Below are positions 8,063-17,519 of a DNA stretch of 64,000 bases, piece by piece (positions within the stretch are counted from its first letter, which is position 1; each line of letters opens with the position of its first letter). The position numbers were made by a program, and so were the translations under genes. Source of the DNA: Ruminococcus sp. GTDB taxonomy: Bacteria > Bacillota > Clostridia > Oscillospirales > Acutalibacteraceae. The notes beneath the pieces were generated by a model. It made no database searches, was not told where the DNA came from, and saw only the letters and a program-made list of their open reading frames with translations. The stretch spans positions 1 through 64,000 of the forward strand of contig JALFTC010000047.1 of assembly GCA_022779485.1 (NCBI GenBank), written 5' to 3'.

Positions 8063-8101
8063 TAGTGCTTTGAACATTTCTTTTTGTTCGTCAGCCTTTA
8101 C

Positions 8102-8130
8102 ATTATATCTAATAGTACCTAATTTGTCAA
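8102..8130 (-). promoter_or_regulatory. Promoter of the tRNA operon
   Basis: On the minus strand TTGACA (8130-8125), 17 bases, then TATAAT (8107-8102): a perfect sigma-A consensus about 40 bases before tRNA-Arg. Confidence 0.85.
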
Positions 8131-8224
8131 TACTAAAAATGATGTTTTTTCCATTTTTTCATTACAAGATATAATTATTATACATAATCCATAATTTATA
8201 TTTATTATGTGCAATTTCACAAAT

Positions 8225-8275
8225 AAAATCACCGTAATTCAGACACATTAAATAGTTGGAATTACGGTGATTTTT
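8225..8275 (-). terminator. Terminator of the ruvC-clpE operon
   Basis: A 16-bp stem, AAAATCACCGTAATTC with GAATTACGGTGATTTT, followed on the minus strand by A/T-rich sequence, lies 20 bases after the clpE stop. Confidence 0.75.
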
Positions 8276-8294
8276 CTACTTTTTACTATTTTGA

Positions 8295-10646
8295 TTAAAT
8301 AATCTGAAGTTTGATATTATTTTCTTCATCAGCTGTTACTGCAATGCCTGAGATTGAGGTGTTGTGGGAGTCTATCATTTCCTGGGCAATTTTGTCCTCT
8401 ACTTCTTTGCGGATAAGGTTGCGTAAATCTCTGGCTCCCGACTTACCGCCTGAGGCTTTGTCAGCCAAAGCCTTGCAAGCCTTTTCGTCATACTTAAAGG
8501 TAATACCCTTTTCCTTTAGAGTAGGTACATACTCCTCAAGGAGAAGTGCTGAAATCTTTTGGAAGTCGCTGTTGTCAAGGTCACGGAAAATGATTATCTC
8601 GTCAACTCTTGCCAAAAATTCAGGTCTTAAAAATTCAGACAGGGCTTTCATTGCCTTTTCTTTGTTTGCGTCAGCCTGAGTTTTTCCAAAACCAAGTGCA
8701 TTTTCCCTTTTGTCGGAGCCGGCATTACTTGTCATTACAATTACTGTATTTTCAAAGTTTACCTCTCTGCCGTGGGCGTCTGTCAGCTTGCCCTCGTCAA
8801 GAATTTGTAGAAGTATGTTAAGCACATCGGGATGTGCCTTTTCAATTTCGTCAAAGAGAAGCACAGAATACGGTCTTCTGCGAACCTTTTCTGTCACCTG
8901 TCCTGCCTCGTCATATCCAACATATCCCGGAGGTGAGCCGATAATCTTTGACACGCTGTGCTTTTCCATAAACTCTGACATATCAAGCCTTATGAGAGTT
9001 TCGGGGGTGTCGAAAAGCTCCTTGGAAAGCACCTTTACAAGCTCGGTTTTTCCCACACCTGTGGGGCCTACAAAGATAAATGACGCAGGTCTTCTTCTTG
9101 GGGAAATTTGAACACGGTTACGCTTGATGGCTGACGCCAAGGCGTTAACTGCCTCGGTCTGACCAATGATTTTTTTGCTTAGCTTATCCTCTAAATCGGC
9201 AAGCTTTGAAAGCTCGTTTTCTCTGATTCGTGATGCAGGAATACCTGTCCAAAGCTCAATTACCTTTGCCAAGTCCTCTTCTTCAACCTGAACATTTACT
9301 GCCTGTGGCTCAAGCTGTTTCATCTTTTCGTCAATATTGATAAGCTGGGTTTTTATTTCTGCAATCTTTTCAAAGTCCACATTTTCCTCTGTTGTAAGGC
9401 TTTCCTGCTTTTGGGTTAATTCCTTTTTCTCAACAGTTAGCTTGTCGTAATCCTCCATCGCCTTGCTCTTTAATGCACAACAGGCACAGGATTCATCAAG
9501 GAGGTCAATGGCTTTGTCGGGCAAAAATCTGTCTGTGATATATCTTTCGGAGAAAATAACTGCTTTCCTCACAATATCGTCGGATACAGCTACTCTGTGG
9601 TGCACCTCGTAGTAGGATTTTACTCCCATAAGCACATCTATTGTCTCTGAAATTGAAGGCTCGTTCACCTTTACAGGCTGAAATCTTCTTTCAAGGGCGG
9701 AGTCCTTTTCGATATACTTGCGGTATTCCGCATAGGTTGTAGCGCCGATAACCTGAATTTCACCTCTTGAAAGTGCAGGCTTCAGGATATTGGCGGCATT
9801 CATTGTGCCCTCGCTGTCACCTGTTCCCACAAGGCTATGTACCTCGTCAATAAACAGTATGATGTTGCCAAGCTCTTTAACCTCTTTGATAAGACCTTTA
9901 ATACGGCTTTCAAACTGACCTCTGAACTGTGTACCGGCTACAAGTGAGGTTAAGTCCAGAAGATGTATTTCCTTGTTCCTAAGTCTTAAAGGAACATTAC
10001 CCTCAACAATTCGTGATGCAAGTCCTTCGGCAATAGCTGTTTTACCTACACCCGGTTCACCTATTAGACAGGGATTGTTCTTACTTCTTCGGGAGAGAAT
10101 TTGAATTACACGCTCAATCTCTTTATCTCTGCCGATTACCCTGTCAACTCTTCCCTCTTGCGCCTTGCGGGTTAAATCCTCGCAGTAAAGGCCAAGAAAC
10201 TTTTTCTTTTTGTTTGGCTTATCCTTGCGGTTATTCTTCACCTTTTCGGAGCCTGACTGCTCAGTGTTTCCATTGCTTGCAGAATTTCCGTTGAAAATAT
10301 TGTTAAAGAATGCAGGAAATGTGGGAGCACCGCCCGGGGTAAAGTCCTTTTCATCCTCGTCGTCACTTTCCACAAGTTCACCATTGATTGTGTCGGGGTC
10401 AATGCCTAAGGATTCAACCATAGACTGGATGTCGCCACCCTCCCCAATATTGTCCATAATTGAGGTCATTTGGTCTTGGACAGCCTCTAAATCATCGTCT
10501 GTAATCCCCATTTTATTTATTAAATCCTCTACCGGCTTGATGCCCAGTTCCTTGGCACAGGTAAGGCAATATCCCTTGGGATTACCATCTGTAGTTGAAG
10601 AAACGAACACCACTGCAGGGCGTTTATTACACTTTGAACAAAGCAT
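8295..10646 (-). CDS. clpE: ClpE-type ATP-dependent Clp unfoldase with N-terminal zinc finger
   Basis: This 783-residue two-AAA+ unfoldase begins with a CX2C-X20-CX2C zinc finger (Cys3, Cys6, Cys27, Cys30), then an acidic/Asn-Lys-rich linker to about 150. ATPase domain 1 has GEPGVGKT near 196; a coiled middle domain is near 400-450; ATPase domain 2 has GPTGVGKT. It lacks the N-terminal Clp repeats of ClpC, which is the ClpE arrangement of B. subtilis. The protein would unfold substrates and feed them to ClpP in the cytoplasm. It is the last gene of the ruvC operon, with GGAAGGAG before the ATG. No ctsR, mcsA or mcsB is adjacent, and I see no CtsR box here. Confidence 0.85.
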   Translation of the reverse strand: MLCSKCNKRPAVVFVSSTTDGNPKGYCLTCAKELGIKPVEDLINKMGITDDDLEAVQDQMTSIMDNIGEGGDIQSMVESLGIDPDTINGELVESDDEDEKDFTPGGAPTFPAFFNNIFNGNSASNGNTEQSGSEKVKNNRKDKPNKKKKFLGLYCEDLTRKAQEGRVDRVIGRDKEIERVIQILSRRSKNNPCLIGEPGVGKTAIAEGLASRIVEGNVPLRLRNKEIHLLDLTSLVAGTQFRGQFESRIKGLIKEVKELGNIILFIDEVHSLVGTGDSEGTMNAANILKPALSRGEIQVIGATTYAEYRKYIEKDSALERRFQPVKVNEPSISETIDVLMGVKSYYEVHHRVAVSDDIVRKAVIFSERYITDRFLPDKAIDLLDESCACCALKSKAMEDYDKLTVEKKELTQKQESLTTEENVDFEKIAEIKTQLINIDEKMKQLEPQAVNVQVEEEDLAKVIELWTGIPASRIRENELSKLADLEDKLSKKIIGQTEAVNALASAIKRNRVQISPRRRPASFIFVGPTGVGKTELVKVLSKELFDTPETLIRLDMSEFMEKHSVSKIIGSPPGYVGYDEAGQVTEKVRRRPYSVLLFDEIEKAHPDVLNILLQILDEGKLTDAHGREVNFENTVIVMTSNAGSDKRENALGFGKTQADANKEKAMKALSEFLRPEFLARVDEIIIFRDLDNSDFQKISALLLEEYVPTLKEKGITFKYDEKACKALADKASGGKSGARDLRNLIRKEVEDKIAQEMIDSHNTSISGIAVTADEENNIKLQII

Positions 10647-10648
10647 AT

Positions 10649-11272
10649 TTATTCTCCTTCCTTATTCTGATTGATGTCAGAAATTTTTAACAAATCTAAA
10701 AATAATAGGAAATATTTTATAAGTGCAAATATCATTGTAGCCGCTGTAACGCTTAACATTATAAGCGAAAGATAAGGCACAGTGATGTCTGCAATCTTTA
10801 GAACAACTATTGTGCATACCGAAAGATAAAACAGCACAGTTCCAACCTTGCCGTACCATCTTGCCTGAGGTGGCTTTATGTCATTCTTTATCAGGGAAAG
10901 TCCTCCCACCATCATCAAAATATCCTTGATGATGAGAATAACCATCACTGTGATAACCTCAGGTGAAATTATACATATTCCCACACCTACTGCTAACAAG
11001 GTAAGTTTATCAGCAACAGGGTCGAGAATCTTGCCGACTTCTGAAACTTGATTAAATCTTCTGGCGATAAATCCGTCAACACAGTCGGTCAGTCCTGAAA
11101 TGATAATCATAAGTGACGCCCAAATATAGTTTCCGTTTAAGAATAATATCATAAACGGCGTAATAAGTAAAATACGCAAAAATGAAAGTATATTTGGTAT
11201 TGTCAGAATTTCCTCTGTATCAACTCGTTCTGCTTTTAATTCTTTTTTCTTTACTCTTTCTTCTTTATCCAT
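10649..11272 (-). CDS. pgsA: CDP-diacylglycerol-glycerol-3-phosphate 3-phosphatidyltransferase
   Basis: The 207-residue membrane enzyme of phosphatidylglycerol synthesis carries the complete CDP-alcohol phosphatidyltransferase signature DX2DGX2ARX8GX3DX3D at about 62-85 and further hydrophobic helices to the end. It joins CDP-diacylglycerol to glycerol 3-phosphate. The first 20 residues are charged and end before the first membrane segment. GGGAGA precedes the ATG; only two bases separate it from clpE. Confidence 0.88.
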   Translation of the reverse strand: MDKEERVKKKELKAERVDTEEILTIPNILSFLRILLITPFMILFLNGNYIWASLMIIISGLTDCVDGFIARRFNQVSEVGKILDPVADKLTLLAVGVGICIISPEVITVMVILIIKDILMMVGGLSLIKNDIKPPQARWYGKVGTVLFYLSVCTIVVLKIADITVPYLSLIMLSVTAATMIFALIKYFLLFLDLLKISDINQNKEGE

Positions 11273-11283
11273 TATTTTCTCCC

Positions 11284-12015
11284 TTAAAATACCGAAGGTA
11301 TTGAATTAAGTATTCCTGTTACAATGTTGTTATCGTAAAAAAGCTTGAACAATACTGTATCTTCAGCTATAACTCCAAAGTCAAAATAGCTTATTGCTCC
11401 GCCTGTTACAATGGGGACAACTATGATGACAATGGCTGTTAAGAAATACACTATAACAAGTCCGTCTAAAATACCAACAAGTCCGCCTAACAGCCTATTG
11501 ACGGTGTGTAGCACAGGTATCTCCATTACACCTGCAATCAGCTTGGAAACCTTTGCCGTAATAAACCTTAAAATAAAGAAAAGGATTATAACAAGGAAAA
11601 AGCTGATTATTGCTGTGATAATAGGACCTATTACAGACTCTACCGCAGACGCAATATTGTCGCTTTGGCTCTGCACCACTGTGTCAATATTTTTGTTTAC
11701 GGTATCTGCACTATAACCAAACAGACTTAATATAGACTGTATGTAGTCGGGCAGTCCCGAGGCTGTTTCTCCCACTGTTTTTGAGGTGGTGCTTAAATTA
11801 CTGTTAATTGAATTGCTAAGGCTGTTTATTATATTATCCTTAATCAAACAAGAATAAATCAAGTCTGAAAGTGATGTGCCAAGTACAAATGCACCTACAA
11901 CAGAAATTATGTTGCTTAAAAGTCCCAAAACAGTTTTTGCAAAACCCCTTTTAAAGCACACGATTACAGTGAGAATTACAGTGACAATTACTCCTAAATC
12001 TAATGCCAAAGACAT
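11284..12015 (-). CDS. CvpA family membrane protein
   Basis: The 243-residue protein has membrane segments near 5-50, an amphipathic central part of Ser/Asn/Thr-rich sequence (about 65-120) and further helices at about 130-160, 175-205 and 215-230. This is the CvpA/colicin V production fold, now linked in several bacteria to envelope stress and cell division. No catalytic residue is known. It lies between pgsA and a DUF5711-like gene, with AGGTGATG before the ATG. Confidence 0.7.
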   Translation of the reverse strand: MSLALDLGVIVTVILTVIVCFKRGFAKTVLGLLSNIISVVGAFVLGTSLSDLIYSCLIKDNIINSLSNSINSNLSTTSKTVGETASGLPDYIQSILSLFGYSADTVNKNIDTVVQSQSDNIASAVESVIGPIITAIISFFLVIILFFILRFITAKVSKLIAGVMEIPVLHTVNRLLGGLVGILDGLVIVYFLTAIVIIVVPIVTGGAISYFDFGVIAEDTVLFKLFYDNNIVTGILNSIPSVF

Positions 12016-12026
12016 AACATCACCTG

Positions 12027-13358
12027 CTAATCGAATTCAGCATCACGAATTTCGCTGATTCCCAAAATATAGGCTTTGTCAGTATCATAAAGCAAAATAG
12101 CCTGAGCGTCATTGCCTGCGTCTATACTTGCGTCAACATTACCGTCCTCTTCAAGAATATATGCTGTTCCCTCCGAAAGAATACCAAGGGTACCCTTGTA
12201 GGTGCAAATCGAATCCACTCTGTAATCGCTTTTTATGGTGTATTCATTTTCTCCTGAAGAATTAAAGAACAGTATATCGCAGTTTCTTCCGTCACCGCTT
12301 CGTGAAAGTGCAACAGTTAAATTCTTTGTTGCAGGGTTATAGTCATATGTTTTAAGTGTTCTTGAATTGTACTCTGTTTTTGCGGGAGTGTCGCTGTCAA
12401 AGTCCATAAAATATACGGCATTGTTGGCAACAGCTCCTACCATATGGTCGGACAGATAGAAGGAATCATATATTACCGATTCAGAAAATTCATACTCCCT
12501 AACAGGCTTTTCGCTGGTAAAGTCCAGTACATAAACCTTGGAATGCTCTGCACCGTTTACTGTGGTTACACCGCAACAGACTGCTCCTGTGCCTGAATCG
12601 TTGATAGAAACGCAGGTGATGTAATAGTCGGCAAAGGAATACTCGTATTTCTTTTCATTATCTTTGCTGTATGCAATTAACACAGACAAATAACCACTGC
12701 CCTCTGTTACAATGCAATAATCACCGTTGTTGTTAACATCAGCAGTAAAGATAGGTTTTTTAGTTGTTCCCTTGTGCTTTGTTTTTTGGGCATCGTTAAT
12801 CAAAAAACCATTGCTTGAAAGGCCGTAAACTATACTGTAGTTTTGAGTACCACGGACAACAGGATTGCTAAAGCTAAGCTGTGAGTTGATTATTTTTCCT
12901 CCTGTGTCACTAAGCTCAACATATGATGTGTCACTGGCATAGCAGGCGCGTCCGCCTATAAGCTTAAAGTTCCCCTTACTTACAGTTGTGCCCATAATTT
13001 CTGTGGGGTAACCCTCACCCTTTGATGAGCCTATTACACTTTCGCTGAACCATGCAGTAAAGTTATCCCAAGTGATATTATCTCTGTTTACAAACAGAGT
13101 AACAGACAACACAAGCACTACAATGATTCCGAAGATTATCAAAGTCTTTTTCAGAATACTTTTATTAAACTTAACTTCGTTTTGGGAGTACTCCCTGTAC
13201 TCGTCAATGGGAACATTCTCGTAGCTGACAGTTTTACGACCTCTACGCTGTTTGTTCTGCTTAGGCGTTTTAGCCTTCTTTACAGCAGTATCTCTGTATG
13301 CTTTTGTTTTTGTTTTTTTATTCTTCTTTTTATTCTCGTTAATTCCATGCTTACTCAT
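12027..13358 (-). CDS. DUF5711-like single-pass protein with extracellular beta-propeller-like domain
   Basis: The 443-residue protein has a basic Lys-rich cytoplasmic N-terminus (about 1-75), one membrane segment (about 80-100) and a long outer domain. That domain is full of short beta-strand repeats with Ser/Gly/Asp turns, consistent with a WD/propeller fold. It fits the DUF5711 proteins found beside truA and cvpA in Clostridia; the function is unknown. I place the start at the ATG at 13358 because GAGG, overlapping the truA stop TGA, lies six bases upstream. An in-frame TTG twelve bases earlier is less likely. Confidence 0.65.
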   Translation of the reverse strand: MSKHGINENKKKNKKTKTKAYRDTAVKKAKTPKQNKQRRGRKTVSYENVPIDEYREYSQNEVKFNKSILKKTLIIFGIIVVLVLSVTLFVNRDNITWDNFTAWFSESVIGSSKGEGYPTEIMGTTVSKGNFKLIGGRACYASDTSYVELSDTGGKIINSQLSFSNPVVRGTQNYSIVYGLSSNGFLINDAQKTKHKGTTKKPIFTADVNNNGDYCIVTEGSGYLSVLIAYSKDNEKKYEYSFADYYITCVSINDSGTGAVCCGVTTVNGAEHSKVYVLDFTSEKPVREYEFSESVIYDSFYLSDHMVGAVANNAVYFMDFDSDTPAKTEYNSRTLKTYDYNPATKNLTVALSRSGDGRNCDILFFNSSGENEYTIKSDYRVDSICTYKGTLGILSEGTAYILEEDGNVDASIDAGNDAQAILLYDTDKAYILGISEIRDAEFD

Positions 13359-13366
13359 AATTTTCC

Positions 13367-14104
13367 TCAATAATTAACTTGCTGAAGATATAACCCCTGT
13401 GGCGGTGCTGTTACGCCCTTGTGGTTTCGGCTCTTTTGCTCAAACAGCTTTGGAATACCGTCTGGGGGGATTTTCCCCTGCTGGATTTTCAGCAAGGTTC
13501 CCACCATAATCCTAACCATATTGTAAAGAAAGCCGTCTGCCTCCACAGTCATTGTTACCATATCCCCTTGTCTTTCCACAGTAAACAGGCTTATGGTACG
13601 CTCCATATTGTCCATTGTTCTTCCGTCATCTGTGCAAAAGGAGGTGAAGTCGTGTTTGCCAACAAAATCCTGAGCAGACTTGTTAAGGAGGTTTTCGTCA
13701 ATTTTCCAACGGTAATGGTAGGCGTAATCCCTTAAAAATGGGTCACGGATGGGATTGTTCCATATTTTATACACATATCTTTTGCCCTTACAGTTGTACC
13801 TTGCGTGAAAATCAAGGGGAACCTCAACACAGTCAAGCACCGAAATGGAAAGTGGCAAAAATCTGTTTAATGCACCCACCAGCCTTTCCGGCGGGATTTG
13901 GTGGTTTAGCTTCATACTAAGGCAAAACATATTTGCGTGAACACCGCTGTCTGTTCTGGAGCAAGCCTTGATGTCAGGCTTTTCGGAAATAATCTTGTAA
14001 AGAGCCTCCTGAAAAACCTCCTGTACGGTTATGGCATTCTTCTGAATTTGCCAACCGTGGTAACAGCTACCGTCATAAGACAATGTAATTAATAAATTTC
14101 TCAT
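13367..14104 (-). CDS. truA: tRNA pseudouridine(38-40) synthase
   Basis: The 245-residue protein has the family core CSRTDSGVHA with catalytic Asp52, and the usual opening LITLSYDGSCYHGWQ. TruA converts uridines 38-40 of the anticodon arm to pseudouridine. The start overlaps the ecfT stop by four bases (ATGA), implying translational coupling; ECF-truA order is common in Firmicutes. Confidence 0.95.
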   Translation of the reverse strand: MRNLLITLSYDGSCYHGWQIQKNAITVQEVFQEALYKIISEKPDIKACSRTDSGVHANMFCLSMKLNHQIPPERLVGALNRFLPLSISVLDCVEVPLDFHARYNCKGKRYVYKIWNNPIRDPFLRDYAYHYRWKIDENLLNKSAQDFVGKHDFTSFCTDDGRTMDNMERTISLFTVERQGDMVTMTVEADGFLYNMVRIMVGTLLKIQQGKIPPDGIPKLFEQKSRNHKGVTAPPQGLYLQQVNY

Positions 14105-14913
14105 CTCACTACACCCGGCAGGAAAATGTCAAGCAGGACAACTCCTGCAATAACCAATCCAAAGAATACAGTACTTAAATAATCTCGTTTTTGCAAATGG
14201 AGGGATTTCATCCTTGTTCTTCCCTTGCCACCGTTGTAGCATCTGCATTCCATTGCCATTGCAAGGTCAAAAGCCCTGCGAAATGCGGACACAAACAGAG
14301 GTATAAACACAGGGATAAGAGCCTTTGCCCTTTTGACAAGTCCTCCGTCGTCAAGGTTTGCACCCCTTGACTTTTGAGCCATCATAATTTTGTCGGTTTC
14401 TTCAAGTAGGGTTGGAACAAATCTTAACGCAATAGACATCATCATTGCAATCTCGTGCACCTTAATGTGGAAAACCTTGAGGGGTTTCATCAGTCTTTCT
14501 ATGGCGTCTGTAAGGTCAGTGGGTGAGGTTGTAAAGGTCAGTGCTGCCGACACAATCAGCAGGCAGACAATCCTTGAAACAATGATTATTGCATTGTTGA
14601 TGCCACCCTCGGTTACCGAAAGAGGTCCAAGTGTAAAGTACACCTTGCCTCCACCGTAAAACAGGTTGAAAACCGAGGTTATTATAATGACGAATATCAT
14701 CATTTTCATACTTTTAAGGTACTGCTTAACAGGTACCTTGCTTAAAAGCATAAACAAAATTGCAAGGCAAAATGGAATTGCCAACGCATAAAAGTTGAAC
14801 GTGCAGAATATCAGCACAATATATATTACAAGAAAAATCAGCTTTGCCCTTGGGTCAAGCTTGTGAATCAAGCTGTTGCCTGGAATATACTGACCGAAAA
14901 CTACATCTTTCAT
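14101..14913 (-). CDS. ecfT: ECF transporter transmembrane subunit EcfT
   Basis: The 270-residue membrane protein has about five to six helices and two cytoplasmic coupling-helix Ala-Arg-Gly-type motifs (KSRGAN near 175 and CRCYNGG near 222). It couples ATP hydrolysis by EcfA1/EcfA2 to vitamin uptake by interchangeable substrate-binding S components, none of which is encoded here. It overlaps ecfA2 and truA by four bases each. Confidence 0.92.
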   Translation of the reverse strand: MKDVVFGQYIPGNSLIHKLDPRAKLIFLVIYIVLIFCTFNFYALAIPFCLAILFMLLSKVPVKQYLKSMKMMIFVIIITSVFNLFYGGGKVYFTLGPLSVTEGGINNAIIIVSRIVCLLIVSAALTFTTSPTDLTDAIERLMKPLKVFHIKVHEIAMMMSIALRFVPTLLEETDKIMMAQKSRGANLDDGGLVKRAKALIPVFIPLFVSAFRRAFDLAMAMECRCYNGGKGRTRMKSLHLQKRDYLSTVFFGLVIAGVVLLDIFLPGVVR

Positions 14914-15779
14914 CTTAATTTACCCTCCTTTTTCAGAAGAGAAACAATGGTGTCGAAAGCATCGTCAACAGTCAAAATTCCCTCGGGCAAATCTATTCCC
15001 TTTTCCTTTAATTTTTGTGTTATTTTTGTAATTTGGGGAACACGAAGTCCCATTTTTTCAAGTCTTTCCCCCTGTGCAAAGACATTCTTTGCAGTGTCAA
15101 GGATTTCTGCATTACCCCTACACATAACAAGGATTCTGTCTGCCACCCTTGCGATATCCTCCATTGAGTGGGATACAAGAATGACTGTGTTTTTCCTCTC
15201 CTTATGGTAGAGGGAAATTTGATTTAACAGCATATCCCTGCCCTGTGGGTCAAGTCCTGCTGTGGGCTCGTCAAGAATGAGGACATCCGGGTCCATTGCA
15301 ATTACTCCTGCAATGGCGGCTCGCCTTTTTTCTCCACCTGATAATTCAAATGGGGATTTTTGGAGTAGGCTTTTTTTCAGCCCTGTAAACCTTGCGGAGT
15401 CCATTACTCTTTTGTCAAGCTCCTCCCCTGTTATTCCCATATTTATAGGTCCAAAGGAAATATCCTTGTACACAGTTTCCTCAAAAAGCTGGTATTCGGG
15501 GTACTGGAAAACCATACCAACCTGAAAACGAACCTTTCTAAGCTCCTTTTTGTTTTCGTTAATATCCTTACCCCTTAAAAGAACCTTTCCGCTTGTTGGG
15601 GTGATTAGTCCGTTGAGCATTTGTACAAGGGTGCTTTTTCCACTGCCTGTATGACCGATAATTCCTAAAAATTCACCCTCGTTGATTTCGATATTAAGGT
15701 TATTTACCGCTGACTTTTCAAAGGGTGTGTTTGAGCCATAGGTCATTGTAAGGTTTTGGGTACTGATTACTACACTCAT
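14910..15779 (-). CDS. ecfA2: ECF transporter ATPase EcfA2
   Basis: The 289-residue ABC ATPase has Walker A GHTGSGKST near 40, a Q-loop FQYPEYQLFE, signature LSGGEKRR and Walker B DVLILDEPTAG. It energises the EcfT-S-component vitamin transporter with its paralogue just upstream. The frame is open ten codons further, but the ATG at 15779 overlaps the ecfA1 stop as ATGA, the arrangement repeated through this operon, so I choose it. Confidence 0.92.
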   Translation of the reverse strand: MSVVISTQNLTMTYGSNTPFEKSAVNNLNIEINEGEFLGIIGHTGSGKSTLVQMLNGLITPTSGKVLLRGKDINENKKELRKVRFQVGMVFQYPEYQLFEETVYKDISFGPINMGITGEELDKRVMDSARFTGLKKSLLQKSPFELSGGEKRRAAIAGVIAMDPDVLILDEPTAGLDPQGRDMLLNQISLYHKERKNTVILVSHSMEDIARVADRILVMCRGNAEILDTAKNVFAQGERLEKMGLRVPQITKITQKLKEKGIDLPEGILTVDDAFDTIVSLLKKEGKLR

Positions 15780-16624
15780 TTCAGCACCTCCCACAAAGCC
15801 TTTACACATTCCTCTTCGTCAAGGGGTAATTCCCTAATGCTTACACCCATATTTTTTAGTCTGTGGCAAATTTCTGTTGCCTGTGGCACATCAAGGGAAT
15901 GTTTCTTTAACAAATCCACCTGTGAAAATACCTCATCAGGTTTACCCTGTGTAAGGATTTTTCCCCTGTCCATAACAATAACCCTGTCAGCAAGGACAGC
16001 CTCGTCCATATAGTGGGTAATCAGCACAACGGTTATGTTATGCTCCCTGTTAAGCCTTGTTATGGTTTCCATAACCTCTTGCCTGCCACGGGGGTCAAGC
16101 ATTGCTGTTGGCTCGTCAAGAACTATACACCTTGGCTCCATTGCAAGAATACCGGCAATGGCTATTCTCTGCTTTTGTCCACCGCTTAGCTTGTAGGGGG
16201 CGTTTTTTCGGTAGTCGTACATATCAACCGCCTTAAGTGCAGAGTCAACCCTTTGGCGAATTTCCTCTGGGGGAACTCCAAGGTTTTCCGGTCCAAAGGC
16301 AATGTCCTCCTCAACAACAGATGCTACAAGCTGATTGTCCGGATTTTGCAGAACAAGTCCCACATTGCTCCTTATCTTAAAGCAAAGGCTTTCGTCTGAT
16401 GTATCCATACCGTCAACATACACCTTGCCCTCAGTTGGAAGGAGCATTGCATTAAACATCTTTGCAAGGGTGCTTTTTCCACTGCCGTTATGACCAAGAA
16501 CACATAGGAACTCGCCCTTTTCAACCTTCATATTAAGGTTTTCTATTACATTTTCGGTTATTAATCTTTCGGGGTCGTTGTTGTCGTAATGAAACGACAC
16601 ATTCTCCACAGATATAAAACTCAT
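15776..16624 (-). CDS. ecfA1: ECF transporter ATPase EcfA1
   Basis: The 282-residue ABC ATPase has Walker A GHNGSGKST, Q-loop LQNPDNQLVA, signature LSGGQKQR and Walker B CIVLDEPTAMLDP. It forms the nucleotide-binding pair with EcfA2 on the inner face of the membrane. Thirty-one bases separate it from the methyltransferase upstream. Confidence 0.92.
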   Translation of the reverse strand: MSFISVENVSFHYDNNDPERLITENVIENLNMKVEKGEFLCVLGHNGSGKSTLAKMFNAMLLPTEGKVYVDGMDTSDESLCFKIRSNVGLVLQNPDNQLVASVVEEDIAFGPENLGVPPEEIRQRVDSALKAVDMYDYRKNAPYKLSGGQKQRIAIAGILAMEPRCIVLDEPTAMLDPRGRQEVMETITRLNREHNITVVLITHYMDEAVLADRVIVMDRGKILTQGKPDEVFSQVDLLKKHSLDVPQATEICHRLKNMGVSIRELPLDEEECVKALWEVLK

Positions 16625-16655
16625 ATATTCTCCACTTCTTCCAATATGTCAACAA

Positions 16656-17519
16656 CTATTTCTCCCAGATAGCAGTTGAACCGCAGGGCAATACAAGACC
16701 GGAGTCACTTGCCCTTAACCCTATTTCGTCAGAGCTAACACTACCGCCGAACTTTGGCTTTAGGATAGCACCAAGCATATATTCCATAACACCGGCTGAA
16801 AGACCTGTGCTGTATGAATTAAGGATAAAAAATACCGGATTATCGGACAAAACCTTTTCGCATAATTCTATAAGAGAATAAAGGTTGTCCTCTAACTTCC
16901 AAACCTCACCGTTTGGTCCTCGTCCGTATGAGGGTGGGTCCATTATAATTCCGTCATAGTGGTGACCACGGCGAATTTCCCTCTCCACAAACTTAATGCA
17001 ATCGTCCACAAGCCACCTGACAGGCTTGTCTGCTATACCGCTTGTGACAGCGTTTTCCTTTGCCCAAAGCACCATACCCTTTGATGCGTCAACATGGCAC
17101 ACCTTTGCACCTGCTTTCATACAGGATAGTGTGGCGCACCCTGTGTAGCCAAAGAGGTTGAGGATGTTTAGTTCTCTGTTTTCTTCCTTTATCTTATTCC
17201 TTGCAAAATCCCAGTTTACAGCCTGTTCGGGGAAAATTCCCGTATGCTTAAAGCCCATTGTCTTTACATTAAAAAGGAGATCCTCATACCTTACAGACCA
17301 CTGCTTTGGGATTTTTCTATATATCTGCCATTCTCCACCGCCCTTGTTACTGCGGAAATATCTTGCGTGAGCCTTTTTCCACAATGGGCTTTTCCTTGGG
17401 GTATGCCATATTATTTGGGGGTCGGGTCGTATCAGGATTACATCCCCCCAACGCTCCAGTTTTTCTCCGTCGGAGCAATCAATAAGCTCATAATCCTGCC
17501 ATTTATCTGCTACTCTCAT
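16656..17519 (-). CDS. Class I SAM-dependent methyltransferase (RlmI/RlmK-like)
   Basis: The 287-residue enzyme has a SAM-binding Rossmann motif, NLFGYTGCATLSCMKAGA, near 140 and a DPPSYGRGP catalytic motif near 215, as in RlmI/RlmK-type rRNA methyltransferases. An N-terminal part of about 110 residues holds the W-rich region of this group (PF10672-type). RNA is the likely substrate, but the exact base cannot be read. Its ATG overlaps the glmM stop by one base (TAATG). Confidence 0.75.
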   Translation of the reverse strand: MRVADKWQDYELIDCSDGEKLERWGDVILIRPDPQIIWHTPRKSPLWKKAHARYFRSNKGGGEWQIYRKIPKQWSVRYEDLLFNVKTMGFKHTGIFPEQAVNWDFARNKIKEENRELNILNLFGYTGCATLSCMKAGAKVCHVDASKGMVLWAKENAVTSGIADKPVRWLVDDCIKFVEREIRRGHHYDGIIMDPPSYGRGPNGEVWKLEDNLYSLIELCEKVLSDNPVFFILNSYSTGLSAGVMEYMLGAILKPKFGGSVSSDEIGLRASDSGLVLPCGSTAIWEK